DNA of 64,000 nucleotides from Planococcus circulans (GTDB lineage: Bacteria > Bacillota > Bacilli > Bacillales_A > Planococcaceae): assembly GCF_020023385.1 (NCBI RefSeq), contig NZ_JAIQCL010000005.1, positions 1 through 64,000 on the forward strand. Reading direction: 5' to 3'. The position numbers and the translations under genes are program-made. The notes under the pieces were generated by a model. That model did no database searches. It saw nothing but the letters and a program-made list of their open reading frames with translations, and had not been told where the DNA came from. Below, one piece after another: positions 28,259-37,466 of this stretch. Every line of letters starts with the position of its first letter. The stretch's first letter is position 1.

Positions 28259-29125
28259 TTATGCCTGTTTTGTCTTTGATAACCCTTTTTCAGCGGACTC
28301 CAATGTATTTCCCATCAGCATCGCGATGGTCATCGGTCCGACGCCGCCTGGAACCGGTGTCACGAAGCTGGCGGTTTCCTGGACATCTTCGAAATCGACA
28401 TCTCCACATAATTTGCCGTTTTCATCCCGGTTCATGCCGACATCGATAATGACTGCGCCCGGTTTGATGAAACTATGGTCGATGAATTTAGCTCTGCCAA
28501 TCGCCGCAATCAGAATATCCGCCTGAGCCGTGAATTGTGCCAAATCCTTGGTTTTTGAATGGCAATAGGTCACAGTCGCATCTTTCTGCAGCAGCAACTG
28601 GCCGATCGGTTTGCCGACGATATTACTGCGGCCGATCACTACAGCGTGTTTGCCTGCAGGGTCAATGCCATAATGCGACAACAATTCCATGATGCCGTGC
28701 GGGGTGCATGGCAGAAAGGCCTCTTTGCCGATCATCATATTGCCGACAGAAATCGGGTGAAAGCCATCCACATCTTTTTCGGGACTGATTGCCGAAATGA
28801 CCTTGAATTCGTCGATTTGCTGCGGCAGCGGCAATTGGACAAGGATGCCATGGATTTCCGGATCCCGGTTCAAGTCATCTATTTTTGAAAGCAATTCCTG
28901 CTCGGTCAAGGTATCCGAAAACTGGTGAAGGTCTGAACGCATGCCAAGTGCCTCGCAGGTCTTTTTCTTGTTTTTTACATATGTAAGGGAGGCGGAGTTT
29001 TCTCCAACCAACACAACGGCAAGTCCAGGGATGATGCCCTGTTGCGCTAATTTTTCTACGCGTTCTTTTACCTGGACTTTAATTTTCTGGCTTACTGCTT
29101 TTCCATCAATCAATTTTGCAGTCAT
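28259..29125 (-). CDS. folD: Bifunctional methylenetetrahydrofolate dehydrogenase / cyclohydrolase
   Basis: Interconverts 5,10-methylene-, methenyl- and 10-formyl-THF in one-carbon metabolism. Signature [16 protein letters not shown] contains the catalytic Tyr and Lys near residues 50-54; [16 protein letters not shown] for NADP binding, and [13 protein letters not shown] near the C-terminus are all present. 288 aa. Preceded by nusB with 14 bases between; it connects functionally with the glycine cleavage system and the formyl-THF cyclo-ligase also encoded in this window. Confidence 0.96.
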   Translation of the reverse strand: MTAKLIDGKAVSQKIKVQVKERVEKLAQQGIIPGLAVVLVGENSASLTYVKNKKKTCEALGMRSDLHQFSDTLTEQELLSKIDDLNRDPEIHGILVQLPLPQQIDEFKVISAISPEKDVDGFHPISVGNMMIGKEAFLPCTPHGIMELLSHYGIDPAGKHAVVIGRSNIVGKPIGQLLLQKDATVTYCHSKTKDLAQFTAQADILIAAIGRAKFIDHSFIKPGAVIIDVGMNRDENGKLCGDVDFEDVQETASFVTPVPGGVGPMTIAMLMGNTLESAEKGLSKTKQA

Positions 29126-29139
29126 GTAAACTCCTCCAA

Positions 29140-29529
29140 TTAATTTGCTGTTTCGTCAGTGAACTTCGACAGGACGCCATTAACAAATCGACTTGATTTA
29201 TCGTCCCCGAAAGTTTTGCTCAGTTCAATCGCTTCGTTCATAATAACCCGTGATGGAGCGTCTTCCATATAGCCCAGTTCAAAGATAGCCATGCGAAGAA
29301 TCGTCCGTTCAATCTTCGGCAGCCGTTCCAATGACCAGTTTTCCAGATGGCCGACAAGCTTTTCATCGATTTCCGCCATATTGGCATGGGTGCCCTGCAC
29401 CAATAAATTATAGAAATTATCGTTTTCTCCAGCCATCACATGGTCCATGGCCTCATCGATGGTCAATTCAGTGCCCTCTAATTGAAATAAGGTCTGAAGC
29501 GCTTTTTCGCGTGCTTCGTGTCGTTTCAT
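29140..29529 (-). CDS. nusB: Transcription antitermination factor NusB
   Basis: All-helical RNA-binding protein acting with NusE in rRNA antitermination. The 129-residue sequence starts [18 protein letters not shown] and ends with the family stretch [53 protein letters not shown] possible -10 TATAAT lies at 29568-29573, without a convincing -35, and suggests the start of the nusB-folD-xseAB-ispA-dxs-tlyA run. Confidence 0.95.
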   Translation of the reverse strand: MKRHEAREKALQTLFQLEGTELTIDEAMDHVMAGENDNFYNLLVQGTHANMAEIDEKLVGHLENWSLERLPKIERTILRMAIFELGYMEDAPSRVIMNEAIELSKTFGDDKSSRFVNGVLSKFTDETAN

Positions 29530-29687
29530 ATTGTATCCGATCTCCTTTTCACAGCTAATTATCCCTCATTATACAGGTATTCCGGCTGAACTTCCATGTT
29601 TGAAATGTTCGGTCAATAGTTCATCTTCGCCTTTGAAAATCCGGTTTGTGGGAGGAATATTTTGGGTTTAGCCGGCAAAAACAAAGA

Positions 29688-29731
29688 GAAGGCTGCCCCA
29701 AAGCCATTGTAAGGGCCTTGGAGCAGCCTAG
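29688..29731 (-). terminator. Hairpin after yqhY, probable terminator
   Basis: GGCTGCTCCAAGGC and GCTTTGGGGCAGCC pair imperfectly on the minus strand; the tail TTCTCTTTGTTTTT is T-rich but not directly adjacent to the stem. Confidence 0.6.
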
Positions 29732-29735
29732 CTGC

Positions 29736-30131
29736 TTATTCTGCTGCTTGGGGTTCGAAATTGACACCGGTAATATGGACATTCACTTCTTGCGTTTGAA
29801 GTGAAGTCATGTTTTCCAATGTCTGCCGGACCTGCTCTTGAATCTTTAAAGCCGTCTTCGGAATCGATACACCATAATTGATGACACAATAGACATCAAT
29901 GGCCAAGCCTTCTTCAGACAAATCGGTTTTGATGCCTTTGCCGTGGACTTTTTTTCCTAAACGTTCGACGACGCCGGACGCGAAATTGCCGCGCATACTG
30001 GCGACTCCCTCAATATCCGTCGCAGCGATGCTTGCAATGATTTCCAGAACTTCAGGAGCCACTTCGATATTGCCCAAATCCTGTGCTCCATGAGATTTCA
30101 TGCGTACATAAGGTGCTATTTTTTCTGCCAT
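29736..30131 (-). CDS. yqhY: Asp23/Gls24 family protein (YqhY)
   Basis: A 131-residue soluble Asp23/Gls24 protein with VAPEVLEIIASIAATDIEGVASM and the IDVYCVINYGVSIPKTALKIQEQV core. In Bacillus the yqhY gene is tied to accBC, and loss of it is reported to disturb acetyl-CoA carboxylase control; the molecular role is not settled. Here it follows accC by 15 bases and ends in a terminator, giving an accB-accC-yqhY unit. Confidence 0.9.
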   Translation of the reverse strand: MAEKIAPYVRMKSHGAQDLGNIEVAPEVLEIIASIAATDIEGVASMRGNFASGVVERLGKKVHGKGIKTDLSEEGLAIDVYCVINYGVSIPKTALKIQEQVRQTLENMTSLQTQEVNVHITGVNFEPQAAE

Positions 30132-30146
30132 TTGAAAAGCTCCTCC

Positions 30147-31505
30147 TTAAGATCCCAGCACATCGTATTTTTCAAGGAATTTCGTATTGAAATCTCCTGA
30201 TTTGAATACTTCGTGATCCATCAGTTTCAAATGGAATGGAATCGTCGTAAACACACCTTCGATGACGAATTCGTCCAACGCGCGTTTCATTTTCGCTACC
30301 GCTTCTTCACGTGTATCGGCGAATGTGATCAATTTCGCCACCATGGAATCATAATACGGCGGAATGGTATATCCCGAGTACATTGCAGAATCGATTCTTA
30401 CACCCATGCCGCCCGGCGGAAGGTACATATCGATTTTTCCCGCTGATGGCATAAAGTTCTTAGCTGGATTTTCCGCATTGATGCGGCATTCGATCGACCA
30501 ACCTTTAAAGGTTACGTCTTCCTGAGAGTAGGCCAATGTTTCGCCTGAAGCAACCCGCAATTGCTGTTGGATCAGGTCAATCCCGGTAATCATCTCCGTC
30601 ACCGGATGCTCTACCTGGATACGCGTGTTCATTTCCATGAAATAGAATTTCTGGTTGACAGCGTCAAAGATGAATTCCACGGTTCCCGCTCCGCGGTAGT
30701 TGACCGCCAAAGCTGCCTTGACCGCCGCTTCGCCCATTTCCGCGCGCAACTCGGGCGACAAAGCCGGTGATGGCGCTTCTTCAACCAATTTCTGCATGCG
30801 GCGCTGGATAGAACAATCACGCTCGCCTAAATGAATGGCATTGCCATGGGAATCGGCAAGCACCTGGATTTCGATGTGGCGGAAATCCTCGATGAATTTC
30901 TCGATATAAACGCCTGGATTGCCGAAAGCTGCTGCCGCTTCTTTCTGCGTCATGTTCAGGCCGGTGATGAAATCTTCACGTGTACGGGCTACGCGGATTC
31001 CTTTTCCGCCGCCTCCAGCCGTTGCTTTGATGATGACCGGGAATCCGAGTTCATCTGCAATGCGCAAGCCATCTTCTTCACTGGCTACGATGCCGGTAGA
31101 ACCTGGTACAACAGGCACTCCTGCTTTGCGCATCGTTTCACGTGCCACATCCTTCGTACCCATACGCGAAATCGCATCCGCTGTCGGGCCGATGAACATG
31201 ATGTCGCAAGCTTCGCATAGTTCCGCGAAGCTGGCGTTTTCAGCTAAAAATCCGTATCCCGGATGAATGCCGTCGCAATTTGTCAGTTTGGCAACCGACA
31301 TGATATTGGAAAAGTTCAGATAGCTGTCTTTCGATAATTTTGGGCCGATGCAATACGCTTCGTCTGCCAATTCGACATGAAGTGCTTCTTTATCGGCTTC
31401 TGAGTATACAGCAACCGTCTCGATATCCATCTCTTTGCAGGCACGGATGATCCGGACCGCAATTTCGCCACGGTTTGCAATCAATACTTTTTTCATCGTC
31501 TTCAT
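30147..31505 (-). CDS. accC: Acetyl-CoA carboxylase, biotin carboxylase subunit
   Basis: ATP-dependent carboxylation of the biotin on AccB, first half-reaction of malonyl-CoA synthesis. N-terminal pre-ATP fold (KKVLIANRGEIAVRIIRACKE), ATP-grasp lid with KATAGGGGKGIRVAR, catalytic region FMEMNTRIQVEHPVTE and the C-terminal biotin carboxylase domain. Three ATGs are close together; 31505 has the best distance from AAAGGGGAG, while 31511 and 31496 remain possible. About 452 aa. Confidence 0.96.
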   Translation of the reverse strand: MKTMKKVLIANRGEIAVRIIRACKEMDIETVAVYSEADKEALHVELADEAYCIGPKLSKDSYLNFSNIMSVAKLTNCDGIHPGYGFLAENASFAELCEACDIMFIGPTADAISRMGTKDVARETMRKAGVPVVPGSTGIVASEEDGLRIADELGFPVIIKATAGGGGKGIRVARTREDFITGLNMTQKEAAAAFGNPGVYIEKFIEDFRHIEIQVLADSHGNAIHLGERDCSIQRRMQKLVEEAPSPALSPELRAEMGEAAVKAALAVNYRGAGTVEFIFDAVNQKFYFMEMNTRIQVEHPVTEMITGIDLIQQQLRVASGETLAYSQEDVTFKGWSIECRINAENPAKNFMPSAGKIDMYLPPGGMGVRIDSAMYSGYTIPPYYDSMVAKLITFADTREEAVAKMKRALDEFVIEGVFTTIPFHLKLMDHEVFKSGDFNTKFLEKYDVLGS

Positions 31506-31522
31506 CGCCATCTCCCCTTTCC

Positions 31523-32035
31523 TCAGTTTGCTTTCACGAGGAATAAAGGTTGGCCGTATTCCACTAGCTGTCCGTCTTTTACAAGAATTTCAGCAATTTC
31601 TCCATCCACTTCCGCTTCAATTTCGTTGAATAATTTCATCGCTTCGACGATGCAGACAACTTGGTCCGCACTTACTTTAGTTCCTGCCTGTACATAAGCA
31701 GGTTCATCCGGTGATGGAGATTCATAGAAGGTACCGACCATTGGAGACAGGATTTTGTGGTATTCCGAATCGTTGTCAGCTGGTATTTCTGGTGCTTCCT
31801 GAGAAACCAGTTCTTCAGCCTTCGGTTCTTTTACCGGTGCAGGAGCACTTGGCGATTCTACAGCTTTTGGTGCCTGGGGTGTCTGGATGGATGAGCTGGC
31901 GTTTGGTTGAACTGTGCCTGAACCACTCTTTTTCATCTTGACTTTGACGCCTTCAAATTCATAAGAGAACTCTTCGATAGATGACCCATCGACCAATTTG
32001 ATAATTTCACGGATTTCTTGAATTTTCATATTCAT
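31523..32035 (-). CDS. accB: Acetyl-CoA carboxylase, biotin carboxyl carrier protein
   Basis: Carries carboxybiotin between carboxylase and transferase. N-terminal helix region, a Pro/Ala/Ser linker (about 40-90) and the biotinyl domain with the lysine in [19 protein letters not shown] (AMKL motif, about residue 136). 170 aa. First gene of accB-accC-yqhY. A 17-bp palindrome lies between its likely -35 and -10 elements. In sporulating Bacillus the spoIIIA operon precedes accB; here efp follows upstream after 124 bases. Confidence 0.95.
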   Translation of the reverse strand: MNMKIQEIREIIKLVDGSSIEEFSYEFEGVKVKMKKSGSGTVQPNASSSIQTPQAPKAVESPSAPAPVKEPKAEELVSQEAPEIPADNDSEYHKILSPMVGTFYESPSPDEPAYVQAGTKVSADQVVCIVEAMKLFNEIEAEVDGEIAEILVKDGQLVEYGQPLFLVKAN

Positions 32036-32074
32036 CCTACTCCCCTAATTATGTATTTTACTGATTCCTATTCC

Positions 32075-32103
32075 ATTTTAGACTTATTTAGTCTATTTTG
32101 AAA
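32075..32103 (-). promoter_or_regulatory. Candidate accB promoter with internal 17-bp palindrome
   Basis: On the minus strand TTTCAA (32098-32103), 17 bases and TAAAAT (32075-32080). The perfect palindrome TAGACTTATTTAGTCTA (32079-32095) fills the spacer, as an operator would. The arms do not match the FapR consensus I know, and the bound protein is unknown. Confidence 0.5.
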
Positions 32104-32119
32104 CACTAAATCTGATTTT

Positions 32120-32157
32120 TTAAAAAAAGGCCTCTTAAAAAGAGGCCTTTTATTTTT
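32120..32157 (-). terminator. Intrinsic terminator after efp
   Basis: AAAGGCCTC and GAGGCCTTT arms with a short loop, followed on the minus strand by a run of T residues; directly downstream of the efp stop. Confidence 0.9.
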
Positions 32158-32159
32158 GC

Positions 32160-32720
32160 TTATTGAGCTCTTGAAACATACGAAGAATCAGTGGTATTGA
32201 TGATCAGATGGTCGCCTTCATTAATGAAGAACGGTACCTGAACCGTCAATCCTGTCGATAATTTCGCCGGTTTCGATCCGCCGCTTGCTGTATCGCCTTT
32301 AATGCCCGGATCCGTTTCAACCACTTCAAGGACCACTGTATTCGGCAATTCAACACCAAGAACTTCTCCCTGGAATTGAATCACTTGAACTTCCATGTTT
32401 TCCTGAAGAAACTTCAATTCGTATTCAATGTTCTTTTCAGGCAATTCGATCTGGTCGTAAGTTTCTGTATCCATGAAAGCATGCATATCGCCATTTGCAT
32501 ACAAATATTGCATCTTGTTGTTGTCGATCTGTGCTTTTGCTACCTTTTCACCTGCACGGAATGTTTTTTCTGTGACACTTCCCGTACGCAGGTTGCGAAG
32601 CTTGGAACGCACGAATGCCGCGCCTTTGCCGGGTTTTACGTGCTGGAATTCCATAACGCGCCAAATTCCGCCATCCACTTCAATTGTGACACCTGTTTTA
32701 AAATCGTTTACTGAAATCAT
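32160..32720 (-). CDS. efp: Elongation factor P
   Basis: Relieves ribosome stalling at polyproline. KOW-like N-terminal domain with the modification-loop region [18 protein letters not shown] (Lys at residue 32), then two OB domains ending [29 protein letters not shown]. 186 aa, standard. It stands 17 bases downstream of the aminopeptidase gene and ends in a strong terminator. Confidence 0.96.
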   Translation of the reverse strand: MISVNDFKTGVTIEVDGGIWRVMEFQHVKPGKGAAFVRSKLRNLRTGSVTEKTFRAGEKVAKAQIDNNKMQYLYANGDMHAFMDTETYDQIELPEKNIEYELKFLQENMEVQVIQFQGEVLGVELPNTVVLEVVETDPGIKGDTASGGSKPAKLSTGLTVQVPFFINEGDHLIINTTDSSYVSRAQ

Positions 32721-32737
32721 AATAGTTCCTCCGTTTG

Positions 32738-33805
32738 TTATAAAATGCGAAGCTCTTTTGTGGAGTTAGTCAACCGTTCATTTCCTGACTCGGTTATCAG
32801 TATATCATCTTCAATGCGAACTCCGCCAACTCCTGGCAGATAAATGCCGGGTTCCACCGTTACAGCCATCCCTGGCTCCAGAATCGTTTCCGATCTGAAT
32901 GACAAGCCGGGGCTTTCGTGGACTTCCAAACCGATGCCATGGCCTGTAGAGTGTCCAAATGCCTCGCCATAGCCTTTTGACTTGATAAAATCGCGCGCAA
33001 TCGCATCCGCTTCTATACCACTCATGCCCGGACCGATTTTTTCAACGCCTAATTCCTGCGCCTTCAATACAATATCATATATTTCTTTCATCTGCGCAGA
33101 AGGTTCGCCGACTGCGACCGTACGGGTGATGTCCGAGATATAGCCATTATAGAGGGCGCCAAAATCCAATGTGATCATATCGCCATCTTCAATAACTTTA
33201 TCCGTGGCAACACCATGGGGCAGTGCCGAACGGAGACCCGAAGCCACAATGACATCAAAACTTGAAGACGTGGCTCCCTGTTTTCTCATGAAAAATTCCA
33301 ATTCATTGGAGACCTCAAGTTCAGTCAGCCCTGGACGGATAAATCCGCAAATATGTTCGAAGGCGTCATCCGCAATTTTAGCGGCGGCTTTTAGAACAGC
33401 GACTTCTTCGGGTGTTTTGACCATCCGGATCTTTTCGATCAAATTGCTGATGGGTTCCATCTCCACTTCCACTTTCTCTTTATACTGCAAGGCTGTGGCA
33501 TATGTCATATAATCCTGTTCAAAAGCAAGCGTTTTGATGCTTAAGGAGTCGATGGCCTGAACCGCTTCGTCCATCAGATTTTTTTTGGCTTGGACCACTT
33601 CAAACTCTTTGACCTGGACACTGGCCTGTTCGGTATAGCGGAAATCCGTAATGAAGACTGCTTTGTCCTGAGTGACAAGCGCCAGTCCGGCTGTGCCGGT
33701 AAATTCAGTTATATAGCGCAGATTAAAAGGGCTGGTGACGAGGATCGCCTCCACATCCCGACGTTTCATTTCAGTGCGTAATTTTTGAAGTTTCAATCGA
33801 TTCAT
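32738..33805 (-). CDS. M24 family metallopeptidase, Xaa-Pro dipeptidase/aminopeptidase (YqhT)
   Basis: Creatinase/prolidase-fold peptidase predicted to cleave Xaa-Pro bonds. The N-terminal creatinase-like domain covers about 1-125. The metal ligands appear in order: [17 protein letters not shown] (two Asp), [14 protein letters not shown] (His), and [17 protein letters not shown] (two Glu). 355 aa, no signal peptide. It overlaps aroQ by 4 bases and precedes efp; the linkage with efp, which acts on proline-rich proteins, is conserved in Bacillales. Confidence 0.93.
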   Translation of the reverse strand: MNRLKLQKLRTEMKRRDVEAILVTSPFNLRYITEFTGTAGLALVTQDKAVFITDFRYTEQASVQVKEFEVVQAKKNLMDEAVQAIDSLSIKTLAFEQDYMTYATALQYKEKVEVEMEPISNLIEKIRMVKTPEEVAVLKAAAKIADDAFEHICGFIRPGLTELEVSNELEFFMRKQGATSSSFDVIVASGLRSALPHGVATDKVIEDGDMITLDFGALYNGYISDITRTVAVGEPSAQMKEIYDIVLKAQELGVEKIGPGMSGIEADAIARDFIKSKGYGEAFGHSTGHGIGLEVHESPGLSFRSETILEPGMAVTVEPGIYLPGVGGVRIEDDILITESGNERLTNSTKELRIL

Positions 33806-34242
33806 CCTCTCTCTTGTCTTAAAAGCAGCGCATGCAGCGCCAGTTTGTAAACATCCTGCCCGAATCCCACAATCTGCCCGATCGTAACTGGAGAAATGTA
33901 GGAATGATGGCGGAATTCTTCCCGTTTATGGACATTCGATATATGTACTTCGATTACAGGAACCTCGATAGCGGCAATGGCATCCCGGATAGCGATGCTG
34001 GTGTGCGTATAAGCCCCCGCATTCATGACGATGCCGGATAGTGCTTCATCGCCGGCTCCGTGAATCCAGTCGATCAATTCCCCTTCATGGTTCGACTGCC
34101 GGCAAATCAATTCGATATTGTGATGATAGGAAAATTCCACCAGATCCTGTTCCAGTTCTTCCAGTGTAAACGTTCCATAGGCTTCTTTCTCCCGTTTGCC
34201 CAGACGATTTAAATTAGGGCCGTTCAAGACCAGCACTCGCAT
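33802..34242 (-). CDS. aroQ: Type II 3-dehydroquinate dehydratase
   Basis: Third step of the shikimate pathway. The small dodecameric type II enzyme is recognised by NGPNLNRLGKREKEAYG (active-site Tyr and Arg loop), NHEGELIDWIH, NAGAYTHTSIAIRDAI and EVHISNVHKREEFRHHSYISP. 146 aa. First gene of the aroQ-yqhT-efp run. Upstream lie the hairpin repeats R3 and no clear promoter. Confidence 0.96.
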   Translation of the reverse strand: MRVLVLNGPNLNRLGKREKEAYGTFTLEELEQDLVEFSYHHNIELICRQSNHEGELIDWIHGAGDEALSGIVMNAGAYTHTSIAIRDAIAAIEVPVIEVHISNVHKREEFRHHSYISPVTIGQIVGFGQDVYKLALHALLLRQERG

Positions 34243-34311
34243 TCAACCTTCTCCTTCCCCTGACACATTCTTCATTATTTTAACATATCGGAACAATCGA
34301 GCAAATATTAC

Positions 34312-34600
34312 GAAAAGCGGAAACGGCCGTTAAGCTCCGAAAGGCATAAGCCAATCTGGCGAAGCGGCGTACTTTGCCGCACAGCCAGAGTGGCTTATGA
34401 CCCGAGGAGTTGGCCGTTGGAGCTGGACACTAAGAAAAGCGGAAGCAACCGTTTAGCCCCGACAAGCGCTGGAAGGCTCACCGGTAATGGCGCGGTTTGC
34501 CGAAGCGGCGTTTTTTTGCCGCACAGGCGAAGCGACTTAAGACCCCGAGGTTCTAGGCGCTGCAGCTGGACAACAGAAATACGGAAGCGTCTAACAGCTG
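34312..34600 (+). repeat. Interspersed hairpin repeat, locus R3 (two units plus a partial third)
   Basis: Here the family is in plus orientation. Unit one starts GAAAAGCGG at 34312 and ends GGAGCTGGAC near 34427; after CTAA the second unit starts GAAAAGCGGAAGC at 34433 and ends GCAGCTGGAC near 34571; a degenerate third start follows. Inner arms TGCCGC/GCGGC and GGCATAAGCC/GGCTTATGACC pair. It occupies much of the 478-base gap between aroQ and nrdJ; the rest of that gap holds only the nrdJ terminator. Confidence 0.85.
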
Positions 34601-34679
34601 AACCCGACCTAAAACCACAACTTCCCGCCACACGCTTACTGGACCCAAACCTTAAGGCAGCTCCATTAAATCAATGCAT

Positions 34680-34713
34680 AAAAAAAGCGCGATGGCTGCT
34701 CGGCCATCGCGCT
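34680..34713 (-). terminator. Intrinsic terminator after nrdJ
   Basis: AGCGCGATGGC and GCCATCGCGCT form an 11-bp perfect stem, followed by TTTTTT on the minus strand. Confidence 0.95.
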
Positions 34714-34720
34714 GTTCATC

Positions 34721-37279
34721 TTATAATCCGCATTTCAATTGAGCGTTGCAGTTGGTGCAGGTATTGCAGCCGCCCATTTCTTCCACTGTACCTTTACGGC
34801 AGACTGGGCATGTATCGCCCACTTCAGAACCGATACTCACATTGGTTGAACGGAGATCCTGGATCGTGTCGATCAGGACGATCGGACGCTTGCTAGTTTC
34901 TTCCGGCTGATCCTCTTCTTCAAAGGTATTGTCTTCAGCTTTCAGTGTCAGGACCTGTGAGTCCCGGCTGCCGTCGACATATACTGTACCGCCTTTTGCT
35001 CCGCCTTTGTACAGACGCTCATAGACGCCTTCCACCTGTTCGACCGTGTAGCCGCGTGGTGCATTGACGGTTTTCGAAATCGAGGAATCGATCCAGCGCT
35101 GGATGATGCATTGAACATCCGCGTGTGCTTCTGGCGCTAAATCCATGGATGTAACGAATGCCTTCGGCAAGTTCTCTTCATCCGCTTCCGGATTGTTCTT
35201 CAAGTATTCACGGACGATGTCAGCTTTGACCTCGATGAATTTCCCAAGGCGGCCGCTGCGGTAGTAGGTGAATGAATAATAAGGTTCCAGTCCGGTTGAA
35301 ACGCCGACCATTGTTCCGGTAGACCCTGTTGGCGCCACTGTCAATAGATGTGAATTACGGATGCCTTTTTCCAGGATCGCTTCACGGACGTGTTCCGGCA
35401 TGTCCTGCATAAATCCGGTTTCTGTGAAAGCTTTGCGGAGTGCCGCTGTTTCATCATCGGTTTTGCCGACAAGGAATGGGAAACTGCCGCGTTCTGCTGC
35501 CAAGTCAGTCGAAACTTCATAAGCTGCGGTAGCGATTGTCTTGAAAATCTCATCCACTAGCTCATTGCCTTCCGGAGAGCCATATTCCTTGTCGCAATAA
35601 ATCAACAGATCGGCAAGGCCCATTACGCCAAGCCCAACACGGCGTTCTCCAAGTGCCTGTACTTCGTTTTCTTCAAGGAAGTATGGAGTTGCATCGATAA
35701 CATTGTCCTGCATACGAACACCGACACGCACCGTTTCCTTCAAAGCTTCAAAATCAACTTGCTTCGTCTTCGGATCTGCAAACTGAGCCAAGTTGACCGC
35801 AGCCAGGTTGCAGACAGAATACGGTGCCAAAGGCTGTTCGCCACAAGGGTTCGTCGCAACGACTTTTTGTCCGTAAGCGGCAGCATTTGTTTTTTCATTA
35901 GCGTTATCGATAAAGAAAATGCCTGGCTCCGCTGAGTAGGTCGCACAGATATTGATCAGGTTCCATAGCTCGCGCGCTTTCATTGTACGGTAAACACGTA
36001 CACCGTGGCCCATGCGTTCCCATTCACGAACATCGCCAACTTCCTGCCACTGTTCATTGTAGATAGCCATCTCTTCTTTCGAATAAGATTCCACAGCCGG
36101 GAAGCGAAGGTCGAAATCCGCATCGTTTTCGACTGCTGTCATGAAGTCGCTTGTCAACGTGACAGAAATATTGGCACCTGTCAAAAATTCTTCGTTATGG
36201 ACTGTATAAGTTCCGCCATCCCGCAATTTCGTTTCCGCGTCGCGCATGATTTTCTCGTTGAATCCGCCCATTCCAGGAATCGCACGGTAATTCAGGATCC
36301 CTTGATACATCGCATCTTCCTGCTCTGTCAAAGGCTTGAATTTCAGTTTATCATGAGCCAATTTCTTGATGGTCTCATCTTCGGTATTTTCGATCAAATA
36401 ACGCAAAATGCGTGGATTCTGCATTTTCGAGATGATGAATTCCGCAATATCCGGATGCCAGTCGGCAAGCATGATCATCTGTGCTCCGCGGCGTGAACCG
36501 CCCTGCTCGACAAGATGCGTCAGTTTCGCGATATCGTCCAACCACGAGACAGAACCAGACGATTTACCGTTGACTCCGCGAGCCAATGTGTTGCGCGGAC
36601 GAAGTGTCGAACCGTTGGTGCCGACACCGCCGCCGCGGCTCATGATTTCCATCACCTGTTTGCGGTGATCGGAAATGCCTTCGCGTGAATCAGCTACAAA
36701 CGGCATAACGTAACAGTTGAAATACGTCACGTCGGTATCTGCCCCTGCTCCATACAGGACACGGCCAGCGGGAATGAATTTCAATCCAACCAATTGCTGG
36801 TAGAATTTTTCGAACCACTCCTGACGCTTTTCCGAAGTTTTCTCGACTGACGCAAGGCCTGTTGCATTCCGTTTCGCAATCTGCTCGTAAAACACTTCCA
36901 GCGGCTTCTCAATCACTTCAATCGGACGATTGACGATGCCTGCCTGCTGCTCTTCCGGTTTGTCGATTGCGCTTCTATAATCTTCCTCGATCCAGACCTG
37001 CGCTTTATTGGACTCCTTATCGATGGAAACGATATAGCCGAGCCCACGAGCTGGAAATTTCGGATCTTCTTTGACAGTCAAGACAACGAAATCGCCTGCC
37101 TTAAGTGTCTTTTTCTCCGTATCCTTAAAAGAATAACGGTCGATCATCACGAGGCGGGATACACCTTTATGCGTCAATTTCATATCCGGAGTAATTGCGT
37201 GCACTTGCGGGAACGTTTCGATATCTTCGTTTAACGCTCTTGAATTTAATGAATACTGGGATTGTGTGGCGGAAACCAT
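34721..37279 (-). CDS. nrdJ: Adenosylcobalamin-dependent (class II) ribonucleotide reductase
   Basis: Reduces ribonucleotides to deoxyribonucleotides independent of oxygen, with AdoCbl as radical source. Family stretches: FNCYVMPFV with the first active-site Cys, NPCGEQPLAPYSVCNLAAVNL with the catalytic Cys-x-Glu, and APTGSTGTMVGVSTGLEPYYSF. The C-terminus has the zinc-ribbon-like CPVCRKG...CNTCTNCNAQLKCG ending with the redox cysteines. 852 aa. ATG at 37279 follows GGAGGAATTGTCAA. Two NrdR-type boxes lie just upstream. It sits between aroQ and lipM, where B. subtilis has unrelated genes, so it was inserted or retained separately. Confidence 0.95.
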   Translation of the reverse strand: MVSATQSQYSLNSRALNEDIETFPQVHAITPDMKLTHKGVSRLVMIDRYSFKDTEKKTLKAGDFVVLTVKEDPKFPARGLGYIVSIDKESNKAQVWIEEDYRSAIDKPEEQQAGIVNRPIEVIEKPLEVFYEQIAKRNATGLASVEKTSEKRQEWFEKFYQQLVGLKFIPAGRVLYGAGADTDVTYFNCYVMPFVADSREGISDHRKQVMEIMSRGGGVGTNGSTLRPRNTLARGVNGKSSGSVSWLDDIAKLTHLVEQGGSRRGAQMIMLADWHPDIAEFIISKMQNPRILRYLIENTEDETIKKLAHDKLKFKPLTEQEDAMYQGILNYRAIPGMGGFNEKIMRDAETKLRDGGTYTVHNEEFLTGANISVTLTSDFMTAVENDADFDLRFPAVESYSKEEMAIYNEQWQEVGDVREWERMGHGVRVYRTMKARELWNLINICATYSAEPGIFFIDNANEKTNAAAYGQKVVATNPCGEQPLAPYSVCNLAAVNLAQFADPKTKQVDFEALKETVRVGVRMQDNVIDATPYFLEENEVQALGERRVGLGVMGLADLLIYCDKEYGSPEGNELVDEIFKTIATAAYEVSTDLAAERGSFPFLVGKTDDETAALRKAFTETGFMQDMPEHVREAILEKGIRNSHLLTVAPTGSTGTMVGVSTGLEPYYSFTYYRSGRLGKFIEVKADIVREYLKNNPEADEENLPKAFVTSMDLAPEAHADVQCIIQRWIDSSISKTVNAPRGYTVEQVEGVYERLYKGGAKGGTVYVDGSRDSQVLTLKAEDNTFEEEDQPEETSKRPIVLIDTIQDLRSTNVSIGSEVGDTCPVCRKGTVEEMGGCNTCTNCNAQLKCGL

Positions 37280-37313
37280 TTGACAATTCCTCCTTCGTGT
37301 TATATGGAGTTAG

Positions 37314-37361
37314 ATACTATATATAGTATTACTTCAATTCCCAGCATACTACATGTTGAAA
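37314..37361 (-). promoter_or_regulatory. Tandem NrdR-type boxes upstream of nrdJ
   Basis: ATACTATATATAGTAT (37314-37329) is a perfect palindrome close to the NrdR consensus; a weaker copy, ATACTACATGTTGAAA, starts at 37346. The offset is 32 bases, about three helical turns, the spacing usual for NrdR box pairs. They lie 35-80 bases upstream of the nrdJ start. Confidence 0.7.
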
Positions 37362-37466
37362 CTTCTTTTCAATAACAATTTTCTGATGGAAATTTCCCAT
37401 GTGATGGAAAGCTTTATTTACCAGCGTTTCCATCATTGGAAATCTCTAAAATGAGCCAAAAGACTC

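Noticed and set aside
34390..34896. 168-residue plus-strand frame
   Set aside because: Runs through hairpin repeat R3, the nrdJ terminator and the nrdJ 3' end; not protein-like.
37385..37435. Terminator of lipM
   Set aside because: The GATGGAAA/TTTCCATC repeats can pair but no T tract follows on the minus strand.
37280..37466. Cobalamin riboswitch upstream of nrdJ (and likewise at 6605-6668 upstream of mutA)
   Set aside because: No B12-box-like sequence, and the mutA gap is far too short for the roughly 200-base aptamer.
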